Positions 5,126-5,740 of a stretch of DNA of 5,740 nucleotides are shown piece after piece (within the stretch, counting starts at the first letter, position 1; every line of letters begins with the position of its first letter). This DNA comes from Oscillospiraceae bacterium (GTDB lineage Bacteria; Bacillota; Clostridia; Oscillospirales; Ruminococcaceae), in NCBI GenBank assembly GCA_003508605.1, contig DNUB01000182.1, forward strand, positions 1,134 to 6,873, given 5' to 3'. A program made the position numbers and the translations under genes. Below the pieces are notes generated by a model. The model did no database searches and was not told where the DNA came from. It saw only the letters and a program-made list of their open reading frames with translations.

Positions 5126-5740
5126 ATGGCAAATAAAATAATACAAAACAAAGCTGATCTTATTAGCGATGATGAAAAAGAAATTATGGGAAATGCTTGA
5201 AAATGTTTCTGATTCATATGAAGATTTAGTCATAGGAACATTAAGAGGTTGCCGAACCGTCGAAAATGGTGTTGAAAAAATGATTGCAAAAATAAAAGCA
5301 AACTCCAAGGCAGATTCATCAACAATTGTTGAATAATTAGCTGATTTAAGAGGAATTAAAAAGTTAATAAGGGACAATAAACGGTATCAGGCATATCAGA
5401 TCGCTTTGCAGTCCAATTTTATGCAGATCGACGAGGTGAGGTATAAGGAGGATCTTCCTAAAATCGGCTTTAACTATGTTAAGCTGGGCTTGTCCGACGT
5501 GCTTTTGGATATTAAAAACAGTACCGTTTATACTCCGAATACAAATCAGTGTGTTAAATTCGGGACATAGGCACTGCAAAATTCCGTAAAGGGTGGTATA
5601 ATTGAGGAGGGTGAAGGGGAACAAAGGCATAATCCTTATCATGATCCTTTGACCGGGAGGTTTACAAGCGGCGGGGTTGACAAAAGCGGGGGAGATGATA
5701 TAATAAATGCCGGAGCTTTTTCCGGGGCGAAAAAAACAGT
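5126..5740 (+). pseudogene. Decayed phage-type gene, portal-like C-terminus, runs off the edge
   Basis: Translation from 5126 gives 24 residues (MANKIIQNKADLI...) and stops at a TGA. Dropping one base in the A-rich stretch 5175-5183 (reading ..DDEKKLWEMLENVSD) opens a frame that continues to the window end with only two stops, TAA 5334-5336 and TAG 5568-5570. Read through these, three parts appear. The first is an AT-rich, helical, unrecognised N-terminal part (to about 5378). The middle (about 5379-5567; NKRYQAYQIALQ, IDEVRYKEDLP, KLGLSDVLLD, VYTPNTNQ) resembles, from memory, the C-terminus of phage portal-type proteins. The tail contains HNPYHDPLTGRFTSGG, a phrase common in phage head/minor capsid proteins. 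The gene cannot yield a full product, so it is a prophage remnant. A short peptide of 55 residues from 5169 could still be made but has no good ribosome binding site. The portal assignment is tentative; that the gene is broken is clear. Confidence 0.65.

Noticed and set aside
5175..5190. Programmed ribosomal frameshift in the A-rich run
   Set aside because: The required shift is +1, the run has only five A bases before the G, and the downstream frame carries further stops.
5334..5570. Possible use of a recoded stop codon (TAG or TAA read as an amino acid) in the phage-type frame
   Set aside because: Both TAA and TAG would need recoding, and a frameshift is also present in the same frame. The intact genes in the window end normally at TAA, TGA and TAG. 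Simple decay explains it better.
1..5740. CRISPR array, tRNA, rRNA, riboswitch or complete insertion sequence
   Set aside because: No regularly spaced direct repeats, no cloverleaf or rRNA-like stretch, no recognisable riboswitch core and no transposase frame were seen on either strand.

Overview
The window looks like chromosomal DNA of a spore-forming, low-to-moderate G+C Bacillota, most likely class Clostridia (an Oscillospiraceae/Eubacteriales-type gut bacterium). This rests on a CwlD-type cortex amidase, a Firmicutes-style RadA, purine-rich AAAGGA/AAGGAG ribosome binding sites and the codon style. The species cannot be named from the sequence. All genes and gene remnants read on the + strand.

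Left part (1-1608): the window opens inside one arm of a palindromic repeat (1-21). Next comes a 183-residue polytopic membrane protein of unknown function (46-597), then a short leader with a possible promoter and an imperfect inverted repeat. The spore-cortex amidase gene cwlD follows (705-1442). The gap between cwlD and the next gene holds three consecutive hairpins: one good terminator, one terminator-like A/T-flanked stem, and one longer imperfect stem just upstream of radA.

Middle part (1609-4838): radA (DNA repair/recombination ATPase) is followed 8 bp later by an OmpR-family response regulator. The regulator's stop codon directly abuts the start of a two-transmembrane sensor histidine kinase. 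These three genes look like one transcription unit. All expected catalytic and phosphorylation residues are present, so all three should be functional.

Right part (4839-5740): this is eroded, phage-flavoured DNA with no intact gene. It holds a roughly 50-codon open stretch in frame with the kinase but beyond its stop. Next is a near-perfect 28-bp palindrome, whose right arm matches the repeat at position 1 at 20 of 21 bases. Last is a phage-type pseudogene that starts with a good ribosome binding site and is broken by one frameshift and two in-frame stops. Its later part resembles the C-terminus of phage portal-type proteins and ends in an HDPLTGRFTSGG segment of the kind seen in phage head proteins. 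It runs off the window edge.

I found no CRISPR array, no tRNA or rRNA gene, and no convincing new biological system. The points most worth a second look are the repeated palindrome at both ends of the window, the composite decayed phage gene, the fragment behind the kinase, and the linkage of radA to a two-component system.
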